The translations under genes were made by a program, and so were the position numbers. A DNA stretch of 64,000 nt from Amorphophallus konjac (Eukaryota; Streptophyta; Magnoliopsida; Alismatales; Araceae). Position 1 is the first letter of the stretch, and the number at the start of each line of letters is the position of its first letter. Shown in pieces: positions 44,617-56,530 of this stretch. A model generated the notes under the pieces. It saw nothing but the letters and a program-made list of their open reading frames with translations. It ran no database searches and was not told the DNA's origin. The stretch lies in the NCBI GenBank assembly GCA_022559845.1, contig CM040118.1:448072053-448136052 (forward strand). The letters run 5' to 3'.

Positions 44617-46106
44617 TTCTCTAAACTTAATATAAGCATGGACAAGGACAGTAGGTGTGTCACCTTATCCCATATGAGCATACAGCCAGACTTGCCATCC
44701 GAAATACAAGGACTTCAAGGTAGTGACCCCGTACTAGTGGAAATCAACGGCAAAATGGAAGAACAACCTGATTTCAAATTAGCACCAGATGGAAGATTGA
44801 TGTTCAGAAATAAAACATGTATACCGAATTGTCCAGAGCTAAAGAAGAAAATATTGGATGAAGCTCACAGATCAAGGTACACGATTCATCCAGGATCAAC
44901 TAAGATGTACCAAGATTTGAAAAGGACCTTTTGGTGGCCCAATATGAAAAGAGAAATAGCGGATTTTGTGTCTCGCTGTCTCACATGTCAACAAGTCAAG
45001 GCAGAACACCAAAAGCCTGCCGGTAAGCTACATCCTCTAGATATTCCCAAGTGGAAGTGGGAGGATATCGGTATGGACTTCATTATCTGTCCAAATCAGA
45101 GGGAGGATATGACGGAATATGGGTTATCATCGACCGATTGACCAAATCGGCACACTTCTTGCCAATCAAGAGTCGATGGTCAGTTGATGTCCTTGATGCA
45201 TTATACCTTAAAGAGATAGTCGGGTTACATGGAGTACCTGTCTCAATCGTGTCTGACAGAGACCCCCGTTTTACTTCTCACTTTTGGAAGGGTTTACAAC
45301 ATTCACTGGGGACGAGACTTAACTTTAGTATAGCTTTTCATCCTCAAACGGATGGTCAGACCGAGAGAACTAATCAGGTGGTTGAAGATATGCTCAGAGC
45401 TTGCATCATTGATTTTGGTGGAAGCTGGCATGATCACTTACCTTTGGTTGAATTTGCATACAATAACAGCTACCAGGCAAGTATACAAATGGCACCTTTC
45501 AAAGCTTTATACGGAAGGAGTTGCCGATCACCTTTGTGCTGGGATGAAGTTGGCGAAAAACAACTATTAGGTCCAGACATGGTAAGGGATACCACTGAGA
45601 AGATACGTTTGATTAGAGAAAGACTGCAAGTAGCTCAGTCTAGACAAAAGACTTATGCGGACACAAGAAGGAGAGATCTCGAATTCCAAGTCGGAAATCA
45701 CGTTTTTCTTAAGATATCACCTGGACGTGGAATAAGGAGATTTGGTGTTAAGGGCAAGCTTACACCAAGGTTTATCGGACCTTTTGAGATACTAGAAAGG
45801 GTTGGCGAGGTTGCTTACCGCATCGCTTTACCTCCTCAATTGTCCGAAGTACACAATGTATTCCACATATCAATGTTGAAGAAGTATGTGCACGATCCGT
45901 CACATATCCTTGATCATGGAGACCTGGTGATTCAGAAGGACCTTACGTATGAGCAAAAGCCTATAAAGATCCTCGATCGTGAGGTACGAACCCTAAGGAA
46001 TAAAGTTATTCCCATGGTTAAGGTGCAATGGAGTAAATGTTCAGAACACGAAGCCACTTGGGAGACCGAGGAGTCAATGAGGAAACGATTCCCAGACTTA
46101 TTCTAA
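44617..46106 (+). pseudogene. D integrase with C-terminal chromodomain
   Basis: After the TAA the same frame resumes at 44638 with the zinc-binding part (AHRSRYTIHPGSTKMYQDL, CLTCQQVKAEH). It shifts frame in 45085-45105 just past the first catalytic Asp region (GMDFII). The second frame (45051-46106) has SDRDPRFTSHFWKGL, HPQTDGQTERTNQVVEDMLRAC, and YNNSYQASIQMAPFKALYG. It ends with a chromodomain-type region (VHNVFHISMLKKYV, KILDREVRTLRNKVIPMVKV, EATWETEESMRKRFPDLF). Such C-terminal chromodomains steer chromovirus integration to certain chromatin. TAA or similar ends it at 46104-46106. Confidence 0.93.
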
Positions 46107-46168
46107 AAAGGTATATATTCTACACTCTCCACGTTTATAAGTAATGGATTTGGGGACCAAATTCTTTT

Positions 46169-46181
46169 AAGTGGGGGAGGG
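46169..46181 (+). promoter_or_regulatory. D polypurine tract
   Basis: AAGTGGGGGAGGG directly precedes the 3' LTR. The reverse of the same sequence precedes H's LTR. Confidence 0.93.
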
Positions 46182-49016
46182 TGTAGCAACCCTGGTAAAA
46201 TAAAAGGAAGATTTCAAAAAAAAAAAATTAAGTAAGTAAATGATAAGAACCAAAATGAATAAATAATAAGTCAAATGTAAATAACGCCTCACAACAAGAC
46301 GCGATTTAAAAAAAAACGCCTTCACCTGAGGCGTTAATTCAAAAAGTGACGCCTATACCAAAGGGCGTCAAATTTCAAAACGTCCAAAATGAATAAAAGG
46401 AAAGGGAAAGAAACGCCCTCTTCTTGGGAGCGAATTTACAAAAGAAACGGTACAGATCAAGACGTCAATTAAAATGCACGCCCTAACCTAAGGCGTTAAT
46501 TGCATTTGTGTTCCATTCGAACCAGGAGACTATCCAGGGTAAGTTTTAGGATTGGTACATGTTTGGTTGAATATAGAAGGACTCTATCAAGGAAATATAT
46601 CTTCCAATCGAATTCTAACTCTATTGGGATTCCAAAAATCCTATAAATACCTTTCTAATCGAACATGTTCGCTATTTTTGGCGAACCGTTCTGCTGCTGC
46701 TGTACGTGAAGAATAGGTTATTCTTCTTCCTCTGCCTTCGGTTATGGATATAAAGAATATTAATGTTCTTCATCTTCTTATTCTGTAGGTTGCCTGTAGC
46801 AAGTAGTAACTCTCTTGTCTAGTTGAAGAACGTGGGCTCTTCATCAACATCCTCTTCATCCGGTTAAAGTGAAGAAGGAAGTTGTTGATTCCTCTACGAG
46901 TAAAGAAGAAATTTCCTTCCTGTGCTCATCTATTGTCACCTTCGCACCATCTGGAGGCTGCTATTACCTGGCTATTGGATTGTTGTTATCTTTAGAGTTT
47001 CCGTTTACACCACTTTCAGGAGACTCTGTTTAGAACAAAGTATCAACTTTCTTCACGTAATTTCACCCAGAACATCATCAGGTAGGTTTTCTCAAGAATT
47101 GTAGCCCAAACTAGCGTAAAATTTATGCTATTATCATCTGTTAGATCATGCATATAGTGTTACTGCGATTTTGATGTTTTCTGTGAAACTTTGGAAAGAG
47201 GCGACCCTCTCTAGGGCGCTAATTCAATTTCTGACGACTGACAGAAGTGTCGTCAATTCTATATAATTAGTAAATACCCATGTTTAAAAGTTAATATCTA
47301 TGAAACCTGTAGTTAAATCTAATGCATGATCATATATCTCGAATCCTGATATTTTTCTTGTCCTGGCCATGTACTTTGTTTCCTGAAAATTATTATCTTG
47401 GAAATTACCACTGTTCAGGGTAAATCCTGGAAAAGAATGAATTAACGACCTCCAGTAGGTCGTCTTTTATGAAAGTGACGCCCCTGGCTAAGGCGCATTT
47501 TTATCAAAAATATAGAATTAAGAAAATTTTAGCAAAATAGAAATTTAAAATGGACGACTGTTCCTAAAGTCGTCAAATTGAAAATAAACAACCCCGTGAA
47601 GGGCGTTAATTTATTAAGTAGTGACTTATGTTAAGTCGCTAATTTCCTGTGTTATTATATTGTTTTCTGTGAACCGAGAGTTTCATATATGTATATATAT
47701 ATATATATATCGGCACTATATTCCATCCCGTGAATATAGTCCCATGTTCCACGATGTTTTACCGATTATCCCTCAATTCTCGGTGATAGATGAACCCTCC
47801 ATCGGACATTCCGTTCCTTTGGACCGGTAACTTTATCATAGAGACCTCCGTAAGTCTCCTCGTAGCCTTGGATTCCCTCAAGGCCGACCGAGCGGGTTGT
47901 ACCATAAAAACCCTTTACACTATTTTGCCATGTCACTCTATAGAAACATGGTAAACCGGCCCTCATGATATGCTATGTGGATATCATGAGAATATTCTTA
48001 ATGGGATGTGGAAATCATGTCATTATTATGATGTTCTTGTGGACCTCAATTCGATATCAAATGACATGATCATCTATATATGGACACTTAATTGTCATGG
48101 CACCCAATTAGGGAATCAACTCCACCCAGTTTTATCGATGCTCGTGTTTATATCGTTATTATCATCCTTATACATAGAGTTCAATTTTGAACTCTACTCT
48201 ATCTTAAATATCCACAAGCTTTTTCTTGAAATTCCATATTGGCTATACTATAAAGTGGATGTCTAGATCTATCTTTAATGCTGTGCATATAAGGGCCCGA
48301 TCTGGTCCTGGGAGGAGCACCCAAAAGTACTAGTGCCCATGGGAGTTGTAATGATCACGGTGTCTAGCATTGCACCGAAGTACTTTCTCTTTTGATCTTT
48401 GACATTCCACACTCTCTCTTTCCTACGTGCGTGACTCGACTTGAGTGACTTTACTAGCATGGCCCGACACGGGCAAAGTACTTGTGTGAAATAGCCAATA
48501 ATCTATAAAGTCTCTCATGAATATTTCTTGTTTAAGGCTCGCTTGGATGTTTTACACGACGTGTTATTCTATTGATTAGTTATTTCTACATGCATAGCCA
48601 TATTACATTTACATGTAATAAATTGTAATTACTTAAACCCATTGCTAGTTCTTGAGATATAATTTCCTACTGAGCGTTCGCTCACTCAGTGTTTCCCTAC
48701 TTTTCAGGTAAGTTCGACGACGAGACTCAATCGGATAGGGAAGGTCAAGAGTGAAAGAGATTAGAGCTTCTCAAAGCCTCAACTAGTCTTGTCTTTTCTA
48801 TATTTTCTTGAGTCAATTTTGTACTTTTCTTTTTATTAAGTTTAGCATTTTCAAGGGATTGTAATAGAAATACTTTTGTGAAGGAATAAAAGGATTGGGT
48901 TATCTTTACTCTTGCGCATCTCAGATTTGGTGTCGAATACACTAATACTCTGATTGACATGATCGATATAAACTCGTCACGCATCTCCGGGTATCTTCCG
49001 CGCTCGGGGCGTGACA
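46182..49016 (+). repeat. D 3' LTR (2835 bp)
   Basis: Colinear with 38749-41585. At the second hairpin (46315) both arms still carry CG (AACGCC/GGCGTT) where the 5' LTR has TG in both, so CpG loss has occurred in the 5' copy. Confidence 0.95.
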
Positions 49017-49021
49017 CCTAC
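49017..49021 (+). repeat. Target site duplication of D, right copy (CCTAC)
   Basis: Matches 38744-38748. C resumes here. Confidence 0.94.
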
Positions 49022-49960
49022 CAACTAGGCGGAGAGCAACAAAAACCTCCATCAAGGATTGATGGAGGGGAGGTAAAAGAAAATAGAAAAGAATAGCCTC
49101 CACCTAGGGTTGATGGAGCCTCAAAAGAGTGAAAGAAAAAAGAGGGGGAGAGGGGGAGCGAAAGAGGTGAGGATGGAGTGAGGTAAGGCCATAGAGCCAA
49201 ATGCCTTCCTCCCTCGAACTCCATCCGTTCTACCTTCCTCCTAATACGGGCTACAGCCCAGAAGGCATAAGAAAAATGCCCCGTGAGGCGCCATCCCTTC
49301 TTGTACGCCGTCTGCCCACTCATTGTCCATTCTTCTATGCTGAAACCATTCGGACGCCACCCCCAAAGCCTTCGTCTTCATCGTCCACCTCCATACTTCA
49401 CCAGAAGACAGCAACAGAAGAGAAGGCAGTGCGAGAAGAAGCAGTTTCAACCGTAGAGAGAACTGAAGATAGGGAATACAGCGAAGGCCCGTATGAAGCG
49501 TGAAGAGGAGGAGGCACCCTTCGAGACCTTTTATAGGCCAAATGGGGAGACCACTACCTTAATTGATCCTCTCCTTGAATGAACGTGAAGGGACCATAAA
49601 TAGAAGGCGAACACCTCCCCGAGGAGTAATTACGCCTCCCTGTCATTAAACTCTCTCTACGGGAATATGCGAACGCGCAGGTCATTTATGACGTCGAAAG
49701 ATGAAAACTCGCTAGATAAGCACCTGCGAAATGACCGATCGGCGCGCGATACGATTTTTCGGTGAAAGAATCAGACAAGATATTCGATTCACTGATAATG
49801 GCAGATACAACATATCAAAACCAGTCAAGCACTGCAAGAAGCACTCAAGTAACCTCTAAGTACACTATCCTCCTTGTATTCAAAAAGAGAAAGTACATAG
49901 TACATTTGTAGGGGCCTATACAAAAAAGAAAGAAAAAGAGGCCAGCGAAGCCAGCACAGT
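49022..49960. other. C non-coding stretch before the antisense ORF
   Basis: No supported gene. It contains a short duplicated word pair CCTCCATCAAGG/GATGGAGG (about 49048-49115) and GC-rich low-complexity frames on both strands that I do not take as coding. AATTACGCC and TGACGTC-like words lie near 49628 and 49690. Confidence 0.6.
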
Positions 49961-52336
49961 CTAATCAATCGAGATAGGGGAGGAACAAGAGGCCTGTGAT
50001 CGTCCCCGAAGTTCAGTAGTCGGAAGGCCCGTGGCGCTAGACCCCGCTCCTACAGCAACGTGCGGTTCATCCTCGGCTCCCTCAGTGATGGACGACTCCG
50101 GCACTGACCCCACCTGTGTGGCAACTGCCTCGGCCGTGTGCCCTCCCGAGGCAGCCAAGCTCGGAGAACCGTCGTCCCCAGAAGCATAACCATCCTCACT
50201 GCCACCCTTGCCACTCGACGTCGAGGAAGAGGGAGGAGTCGAGCCTTCTTAATCCGAGTTGTATCTTTGCCTGGGAAGAAAGATAAGCTCATCAAGGACC
50301 TACTGTTGGGCCTCCCTGACCGCCCGGTTGAAGCCTTGGGCGAAACCCTTCCGTAGCCCTCGGTGATAACCCAGCTTGTAACAGGCAAAGGCCCTCTTCT
50401 TCAAAGCTTCAAGGTACTCCTCCAAGCTCAGATACTGCTCGACACTCCTCGCCTCAGCCTCAGCCTCCTTCGCCCCGAGCTCAACCAATTTTGCCTCAAC
50501 CTCGGCCAGCCTCCTCTCAGCCTCGGCCTGCTTCGTCTCAGCCTCAGCTCGCATTGCCTCGGCCTCTCGCTTCACCCGATCAACCTCCAAGAGGCGGCTC
50601 CCGAGCTCATCCCGCTCGATCTCCCACCGCCTCGAGCTCGATACATGAGTCTGGCGCTCCTCCTCTAGGAGACGGCTCTTTAGCTCAGAGATGTATCGAG
50701 CCTGGGACAGTTGCTCGGACAACGACTACGCATTCTCCTGATGCGCCTGATCCTGCAACTGGAGCGAGGCCACTTCCTTCCAGAGAACTCCAAGCACGGA
50801 AGATAACTGCTCAACCTTCCAGTCGGACTCGTCGCGACCCTTGGGCTGAGCCATCTCGTTGCTCTCCATCCTCATCTAGTGGTCGACGACTTCGGCCCCT
50901 AATTGAGCCACGAATAAACCTTCCTCCATGACCCTCTCAAGGAGCATCAGAGGGGGGCAGCGTCAAAACTCATCCTAGATGGACAAAGATGCCAATGCTC
51001 TGCAACTTTGGTACGAGGAGGCCTGGGCAGAAAATCACCCCCGCTGCGAAGCAGGACTCCCTCGAAGCGGAGTCTGAACAGAGATATTTCCCTCGTCGAC
51101 TCCCAAGCTCAGTGCCGTCATGCTCGGCTCAGAAGGGACCCTCGAACCGGCCTCCTCCACCTCACCGCGCGCTCCCGCCAGCTCGATCAGGATTTCTACA
51201 TCCACCCCCTATGCCCCCACAGGGACAGCAGTGACCTCCTCAACCGAAGCGCGCGTCTCCGGCTCGGCGGCCGGGGAGATAGGGCGACGAGCACCCTCAA
51301 CTGGAGACTCCTCGGTCGGAGGCGGGACCTTCTTTTTCTTCCGCCTCTTCTTCTCGACGGACATGGCTTTCATCGCCCCCACCAACAGTTGCTCCCCAGG
51401 AGCCTCCCGCTTGGCCCCCCGTCGCTTCGGGTCATCCCCCCGAGCGACCTGTTTACCCTTATCTCGGGCGGAGGAAGAACCCTCGGGAACTCGCGGTGCG
51501 TCTGAGGCGATAGCCTCCACTCGCTTGGCGATCTCTTGCCCCGGCGATTGCTCTCCGTCCTCGCCACGCCTCGGATCTGCTCACCCGAAGACAACTCATC
51601 AGTGGAGGCTAAATCAATAGAAATTTGAGCGTGCAACACAGAGCTTCCCGGTCCTTACCATCAGGCAGCGCCCGGTGAGAAAAGGTTTCGATATTAGCCG
51701 GAGTCAGTAGATCCATGGTCGACCGGTGATTTTCCTGCATAATTTTAATCTCCTCCTCCAACTCTGAGGAGATTACTGGATGCTTCTCAAGGATAACTGG
51801 CTGGAAGTTTGGCTTCTCAGGGAAATTCCAAGAAGTACCATCCTTGGTGGTTCCTACCCAGAAGAACTGAGTCTTCCACCCCTTGTGCGAGGAATCCCGA
51901 GGGGAGAGAGTTACGCAACTCCTCCCTCTCCTCGCCTAAAGGTAAAAGAAGCCCTTCCCGGCATGGAGGTGCTCCTTCAGCTCGAAAAAGGCGTGAAAAA
52001 GATCTAAAGAGGCGGCAACGCCGCAAGAGCCACAGAGAGCGATGAAGGAAAAATGAAGGTATAGGAGTTCGAAACCAACTGGATGGGAGCCAGCTAGTAG
52101 AACTTCAGAAGCCTGACAACGAAGGGGTGGAGACGAAGACGGAAGCCACACTTCCAAGCCAAAAGAAAAATATTGAACAAACCCAAATAGGTATCCAGAC
52201 TTGATTTATGGGGTTTGGCCGGAGAGAAGAAGTACCGCCACGGCTGCTTGAAGCAAACCTCGAGCTCCTTCACTTCGGGCTCTGTTAGTTCGCTCTGGAG
52301 ATGGGCGCTAGGCGCAGGCTCTAAGCCTTCCTGTAG
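49961..52336 (-). pseudogene. C antisense ORF (gypsy-type transposon protein)
   Basis: It reads opposite to C, between pol and the expected 3' LTR, where TAT-clade elements carry additional, often antisense, ORFs. The N-terminal part (52336-51760) contains KQPWRYFFSPAKP, GFRLRLHPFVVRLLKFY and, in another frame, FSFIALCGSCGVAASLDLFHAFFELK. This pattern resembles Pfam PF04195 (putative gypsy type transposon). The middle (51520 downward) is Lys/Arg and Pro-rich, and 50722-50300 is a strong Glu/Ala/Arg coiled coil (EAEAMRAEAETKQAEAERRL). The frame runs on to a TAG at 49961-49963. Several stops and at least two frameshifts break it. The function of the family is unknown. Confidence 0.78.
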
Positions 52337-52442
52337 CACCCCAGATAAAAATAATCTGGAATCTTAAATTCTCCAAAAATAAAATAAAAAGGGGCCAAAT
52401 AAAAAAAACTTCATGGCCCTATACGTGAGGAGGACACACCAT
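52332..52442 (+). mobile_element. Element G: 111-bp gypsy LTR stub
   Basis: TGTAGCACCCCAGATAAAAA begins where C's antisense ORF stops and resembles the D LTR start (TGTAGCAACCCTGG...AAAATAAAA). It is cut after 111 bp by F. CTTCC (52327-52331) is the predicted target duplication. The rest must lie right of the window if it was not deleted. Confidence 0.6.
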
Positions 52443-52599
52443 TTGTTTCATCCCTACGATTTTGATGATGTCATACACTATAAGTCAAACATGATTAGAC
52501 TATCATCACACATTCTTCATATATTGATTTCTCATTATTCATATATACTTTTAAAGTCTACTCTTGATGGTTTTGAAAATGCCCTCATCCAATAAAGAT

Positions 52600-53310
52600 C
52601 GGTGCACATTTTAGTTAATATGCATTTCAAGGTTTATGCTTTCATTGTTTAACTCAATGCATGTCGATACTAAGGTCTGTGCATGTATATACAAGTCGCG
52701 TATAGAGGGTTGTGCATATCACTGTAGCGCACATGTTCAAGTCAGTGCACTTCATGTTTAAGTTCTTATATATGCCTTGGGTTGATGCATGTTTCCCGCT
52801 AAGCCATGTCGATGCGCATCTGAAGTCGGTGCAATGCTTGTATTCTTCATATTAGAGTCTGTGCAACTTTCATAGAACTACATGCATAGTCAGTGCATAT
52901 CCTTGTTAATGGAGTTAAGGTCAGTGCATAACAATGGAGCAAGTCCGTGCAAATTTGCTCTGTGGTAACTATAGTCTGTGCACAGCTCTATTCAAGGTCG
53001 GTGCAATCTTTGCATCGGGCTGGGATAAGGTCGGTGTAATTTTTTGTTGCTGAACGAAGGAAAGGTATGTGCATAGTTATAAAGTCTATGCATGACATTT
53101 AGAGCCAATGCATGACTTTTCATTTGCTATCAAGGTCCGTGCACAAAGTGAAGTCTGTGCATTTACCTGTTGTTCTCAAGGTGAAGTCTGTGCATATACC
53201 TGTTGTGCTCAAGGCGAAGTCTATGCATTTACCTGTTGTGCATTTAGTGAAGCATGTGCATGCTACGCAACTGATTCTTAAAGGTCTATGCATCCATTGC
53301 ACATAGTCAA
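52600..53310 (+). repeat. Interspersed GTCNGTGCA array in F LTR (about 25 copies)
   Basis: Words AGTCTGTGCA, GTCGGTGCA, GTCAGTGCA and GTCTATGCA every 20-40 bp, in the element-sense direction. Near 53150-53250 three copies fall in a tandem unit of about 36 bp with TTTACCTGTTGT; elsewhere spacers are unrelated. Confidence 0.9.
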
Positions 53311-53552
53311 TTTAAGTCTGAGCTAACACTCCCATTTGCTTGCCAGGTCAGTCACCTGTTCGAGCATATGGTCTGCGAATACACAACCTGTGAGCATTTT
53401 CCACGTGGAAGTGATAGTATCAAGTCTGAGGGCTCGTGATCCGAGGCAAGGAACGGAATGGAAGGTTCTGACACGTGGACGCAATTTGAGCGCATCTTCC
53501 CAAATTCGTTGGGCGGGAAACGTGGTTTCCACACGCCCATCTCTCTAGAGCA

Positions 53553-53560
53553 TATATATA
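53553..53560 (+). promoter_or_regulatory. Candidate TATA box, F LTR
   Basis: TATATATA, downstream of the word array, as in A2. Confidence 0.5.
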
Positions 53561-54107
53561 CAAATGGATAAGAGGCTGAAAAATAGCAAGAACGGGAGAG
53601 GAGAAAAAGACACAGTGAGACTGCAAGAAAGAAAAGCTGAGAGAGAGAGAGAGCAGAGCTGAATGGAAGAAAAGAGAGATAGTCAGAAAATTGTAGCAGT
53701 CTGAAAGAAGAGTGGAATTCAGAGTGTTCTTGTGCTCCTCAGAGCTTCATTTGTTTTCTCTTTGCATTTTTCATTTGTTTAATCGTTCTAGTCATTTGTT
53801 CAGTGTGTCTTCCGATCCTCTGGACTGAGGTCGGGGTTCCTCCTGAAAACAGGAGAAGGGAGACTGTGTCTCCAGATGCGAGTAAAGGGAATTTGCTCGT
53901 GGTTTTTTCTCCAGTTTGGAGGAAGGGAGGACTAGTCCTCTGGTTCTGATCTTGCTGAGCCAAGGTTAGGGTTCAGATCCTGTGGGATACAGGATTGGTG
54001 TTGAGGGATTTGTTTCCCTTGTGGCAAGCTGTAAGGCAGCGGCTATTACAGACTGAGTCTGTGATTTTTGATTTGCTTAGTGCAAGGAAACCTTACTCCA
54101 GTGGAGT

Positions 54108-54155
54108 AAGGGGTGGACGTAGATTGCATATCGCAATCGAACCACCTTAAAAAAC
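54108..54155 (+). promoter_or_regulatory. Conserved Sirevirus LTR hairpin block, F
   Basis: AGGGGTGGACGTA, then GATTGC/GCAATC (6-bp stem, 5-nt loop), then GAACCACCTTAAAAA. Confidence 0.83.
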
Positions 54156-54400
54156 TCTCTATCTCACTTGTGTGGTGTGTTTGACTGATCTTTCATTGTG
54201 GTACAAGCACATCGGCTGCCCGATTATAGTTTTATATCAACTCATTCACGTTAAGCTTCTGCTAATTGGTTTTCTCTGTGGCCTGACTAGGAAGATTTTC
54301 ATCTGTGACTGGGATTTCATCGCTTATTATTCGAATTGCTTTAATTTGGACGTGATCTATTCATCCCCCCCTTCTAGCTCACGCTCTGCGTTCTATCAAT

Positions 54401-54413
54401 TGGTATCAGAGCA
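54401..54413 (+). promoter_or_regulatory. F primer binding site (initiator Met-tRNA)
   Basis: TGGTATCAGAGCA, 2 nt after the LTR end. Confidence 0.94.
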
Positions 54414-54424
54414 GGTTACCCACC

Positions 54425-56530
54425 ATGTGGTCCAACGACCAGGGTAAACCTGGATCTAGCATTCCTCGCAGTTTCATGGCTGAGTGACAGTCTATTAGCC
54501 GCCCTCCTTTCTTTGATGGTAATAACTATTTTTACTGGAAAAATAGAATGGAGGTGTTTATGAGAGCGCAGAGCCACAAACTCTGGAGAGTGATCACCAC
54601 AGGTCCATATGATCTCCCACCAAATGAAGTGTCATGGACAGAGGATCACATCAAACTTTCAACCATTAACTGGTCGGCCCTGAACATCATTCAATGCGCA
54701 GTTCATCAAGATGAGTACGCCCAAATTTTAGCCTGCAAGACAGCCAAGAAGATGTGAGATGAACTAGAGCTAATCTGCGAAGGTACATCCCAAGTGAAGG
54801 CCACCAAGGTAAATATGCTCACCTCTGAATATGAATTGTTCAAAATAAAATCAGAGGAGACTATCACAGAGATGTATGCCAGGCTGTTGTTGATTACTAA
54901 CAGTCTTAATGGGCTCGGGAAACAAGTTTCAGAAGGGGATATTGTCAGGAAAGTTCTTAGGTCATTAACCCCCGCATGGCACACTAAGGCCATTGTGATA
55001 GAGGAGTCTAGGGATCTGTCAAAAATGACAGTCACTGAACTGATAGGATCCCTAATGACTTGCGAAATGAATTTCAAAAGAAATGGTGAAGGAAGTGACA
55101 AAAAGAGCAAGAACATTGCTCAGTAGCAGTAGCAGTAGCAGCAGTGGGAGCAGCAATAGCAGCAGTAGTGGGGAGTCTGACGGACTCTCAGACCTTGATA
55201 AAGAGGAGCAACTATGCTGACTCGTCAATTTAGGAAGTTCTTGAGAACGAAGGGAAAACCATTTAGAAGAAAAAGATCAAACACCTTTGGTAAGAATTTT
55301 GACTTCAACAATGATAGAAATAAGAATGCTAAGAAGATCATGTGCTATCATTGCAGGAAGACTGGACATATGAAAGTGGAGTGTCCTGATCTCCAGAAGA
55401 AGGACTCCAAGGTGCAGAAGAAGAAACCTCAAGCTATGGTCTGCACGTGGAGTGATGAGGAGGAAGACCCTGAGGCCAACACTTCAGAAGAAGATGATCA
55501 AGGAATATGCCTCATGGCCAATAGTGATGAAGAGGTAACAAATATTTTTGAAAATTTTACAATTGATGATTGGGAAGATGTCTATGCCGAATTGCTAGCT
55601 AAATTTAATACTTTGAGTAAAGAGCATAGGATGGTAAAGAGAAAACTGAATGTTGTTACTGAAGAACAGATCCTAATTAACCAAGAAAATCAGAAGGTCA
55701 AAGAAGAATTAGAAAAGGTGAATAATCTCAGAAAAGAAAATGAAGACCTCAAGTCTGAAAACCAGGAAGCTCAAAGACAACTTGAAGAAGTCAAGTCAAA
55801 ACTTCAAGAGAGCCGAAGTGAAAATAGCTTAATCAATGAAAAGAATGAAGCTGTTAAGAAAGTAAACTCAGAACTTCAAAAAAACTATGAAACATTACAA
55901 AAAGAGCTGGAAGATAAACAAAAAACTCTAGAAAAGTTTGTTCAAGGAAAGACAAATTTAGGCATCATGTTAGGAACAAGGGTTAACTTCAATAAAGAGG
56001 GTTTGGGGTTCAATCCAACACACAAAAGACCCTTTGAATTTAAAACTATGACATTCTATCCAGAAAAAGGGAAAGGAAAAATAGACACACCATCCAGCTC
56101 CAGTCATGTTTAGAATGACCAGCTAACTAGGAGCAACTCAACAAACTATGTCAAACAACACTCTACGACTGAAAAGAACTTAGCCATACAAGTTCCCATG
56201 CCCACCAACCAGAACAAAAGTGTTAACAGTACGAGGCAAATGACACACAACAGAAATCTTGCTCATTCACAGAGATTCTTTAATGAACATATTCTCCCTA
56301 GATAGGATGGGTACAGAAGATACCCGAGGAATAAAAGGTCTAACAATAGGAACAGGTTCCACTCCATTAGACCAGGTGGACACAATTTTAGTTACAATTT
56401 CAACAAAACTGTCAACAAGGCGCAAAAGAAGAATAATTTGAAACAGTTTTGGATTCCCAAATGTCTGCTTAGAGAGTTGAATAATGTCTTTGGACCCAAT
56501 CTATCTTGGGTTCCAAAACACTTTGCTTAA
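54425..56530 (+). pseudogene. F gag polyprotein
   Basis: ATG at 54425 begins MWSNDQGKPGSSIPR, then the capsid region PPFFDGNNYFYWKNRMEVFMRA, TSQVKATKVNMLTSEY and VRKVLRSLTPAWHTKAIVIEES. Stops lie near 54485 and 54755. A Ser-coding AGC/AGT tract (55128-55172) is open only in a neighbouring frame, and the original frame resumes at 55214 with MLTRQFRKFLR, so one shift lies on each side of the tract. An intact CCHC knuckle (CYHCRKTGHMKVEC, about 55340), an acidic run and a coiled coil lead to LGTRVNFNKEGLGFNP. A last stretch ends with GPNLSWVPK at about 56515. Confidence 0.9.

Larger units (their letters stand above)
38749..49016 (+). mobile_element. Element D: complete Tekay-type chromovirus (10,268 bp)
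   Basis: Ty3/gypsy element with LTRs 38749-41585 and 46182-49016, initiator-Met primer site, a Gag-Pol frame from 41758 to 46106 ending in a chromodomain, polypurine tract AGTGGGGGAGGG, and CCTAC target duplications. The LTRs are closely similar by eye, with differences mainly single bases and an AT-repeat length change. It is inserted in C downstream of integrase. Confidence 0.96.
19269..52331 (+). mobile_element. Element C: TAT-type Ty3/gypsy retrotransposon, split by E and D
   Basis: The pieces in order are LTR/leader (19269-19922), gag and protease (to 22429), then after E the reverse transcriptase, two RNase H domains and integrase (35512-38468), then after D a non-coding stretch and an antisense ORF (49022-52336). 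The second, archaeal-type RNase H and the antisense ORF between pol and 3' LTR are marks of the TAT clade. It is GC-rich compared with its neighbours and heavily mutated, as expected for the oldest layer. Its 3' LTR would lie to the right of the window. Confidence 0.85.
52443..54398 (+). repeat. F 5' LTR (1956 bp)
   Basis: Starts TGTTTCATCCCTACG and ends TTCTATCA. It carries a GTCNGTGCA word array (52600-53310), TATATATA at 53553, a GA-rich zone (53585-53690) and the conserved hairpin block (54108-54155). The left boundary is inferred, as no second LTR is in view. Confidence 0.8.

Noticed and set aside
39486..47104. Matching 60-codon frames in the D LTRs
   Set aside because: LTR duplication; no domain.
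49018..49323. 101-codon Ser/Pro-rich minus-strand frame
   Set aside because: Low complexity and spans the D/C junction region; no domain or context supports it.
50485..51620. Pro/Ser/Arg-rich plus-strand frames of 100-166 codons
   Set aside because: Shadows opposite the antisense ORF of C, whose minus-strand frame has coiled-coil and domain-like features.
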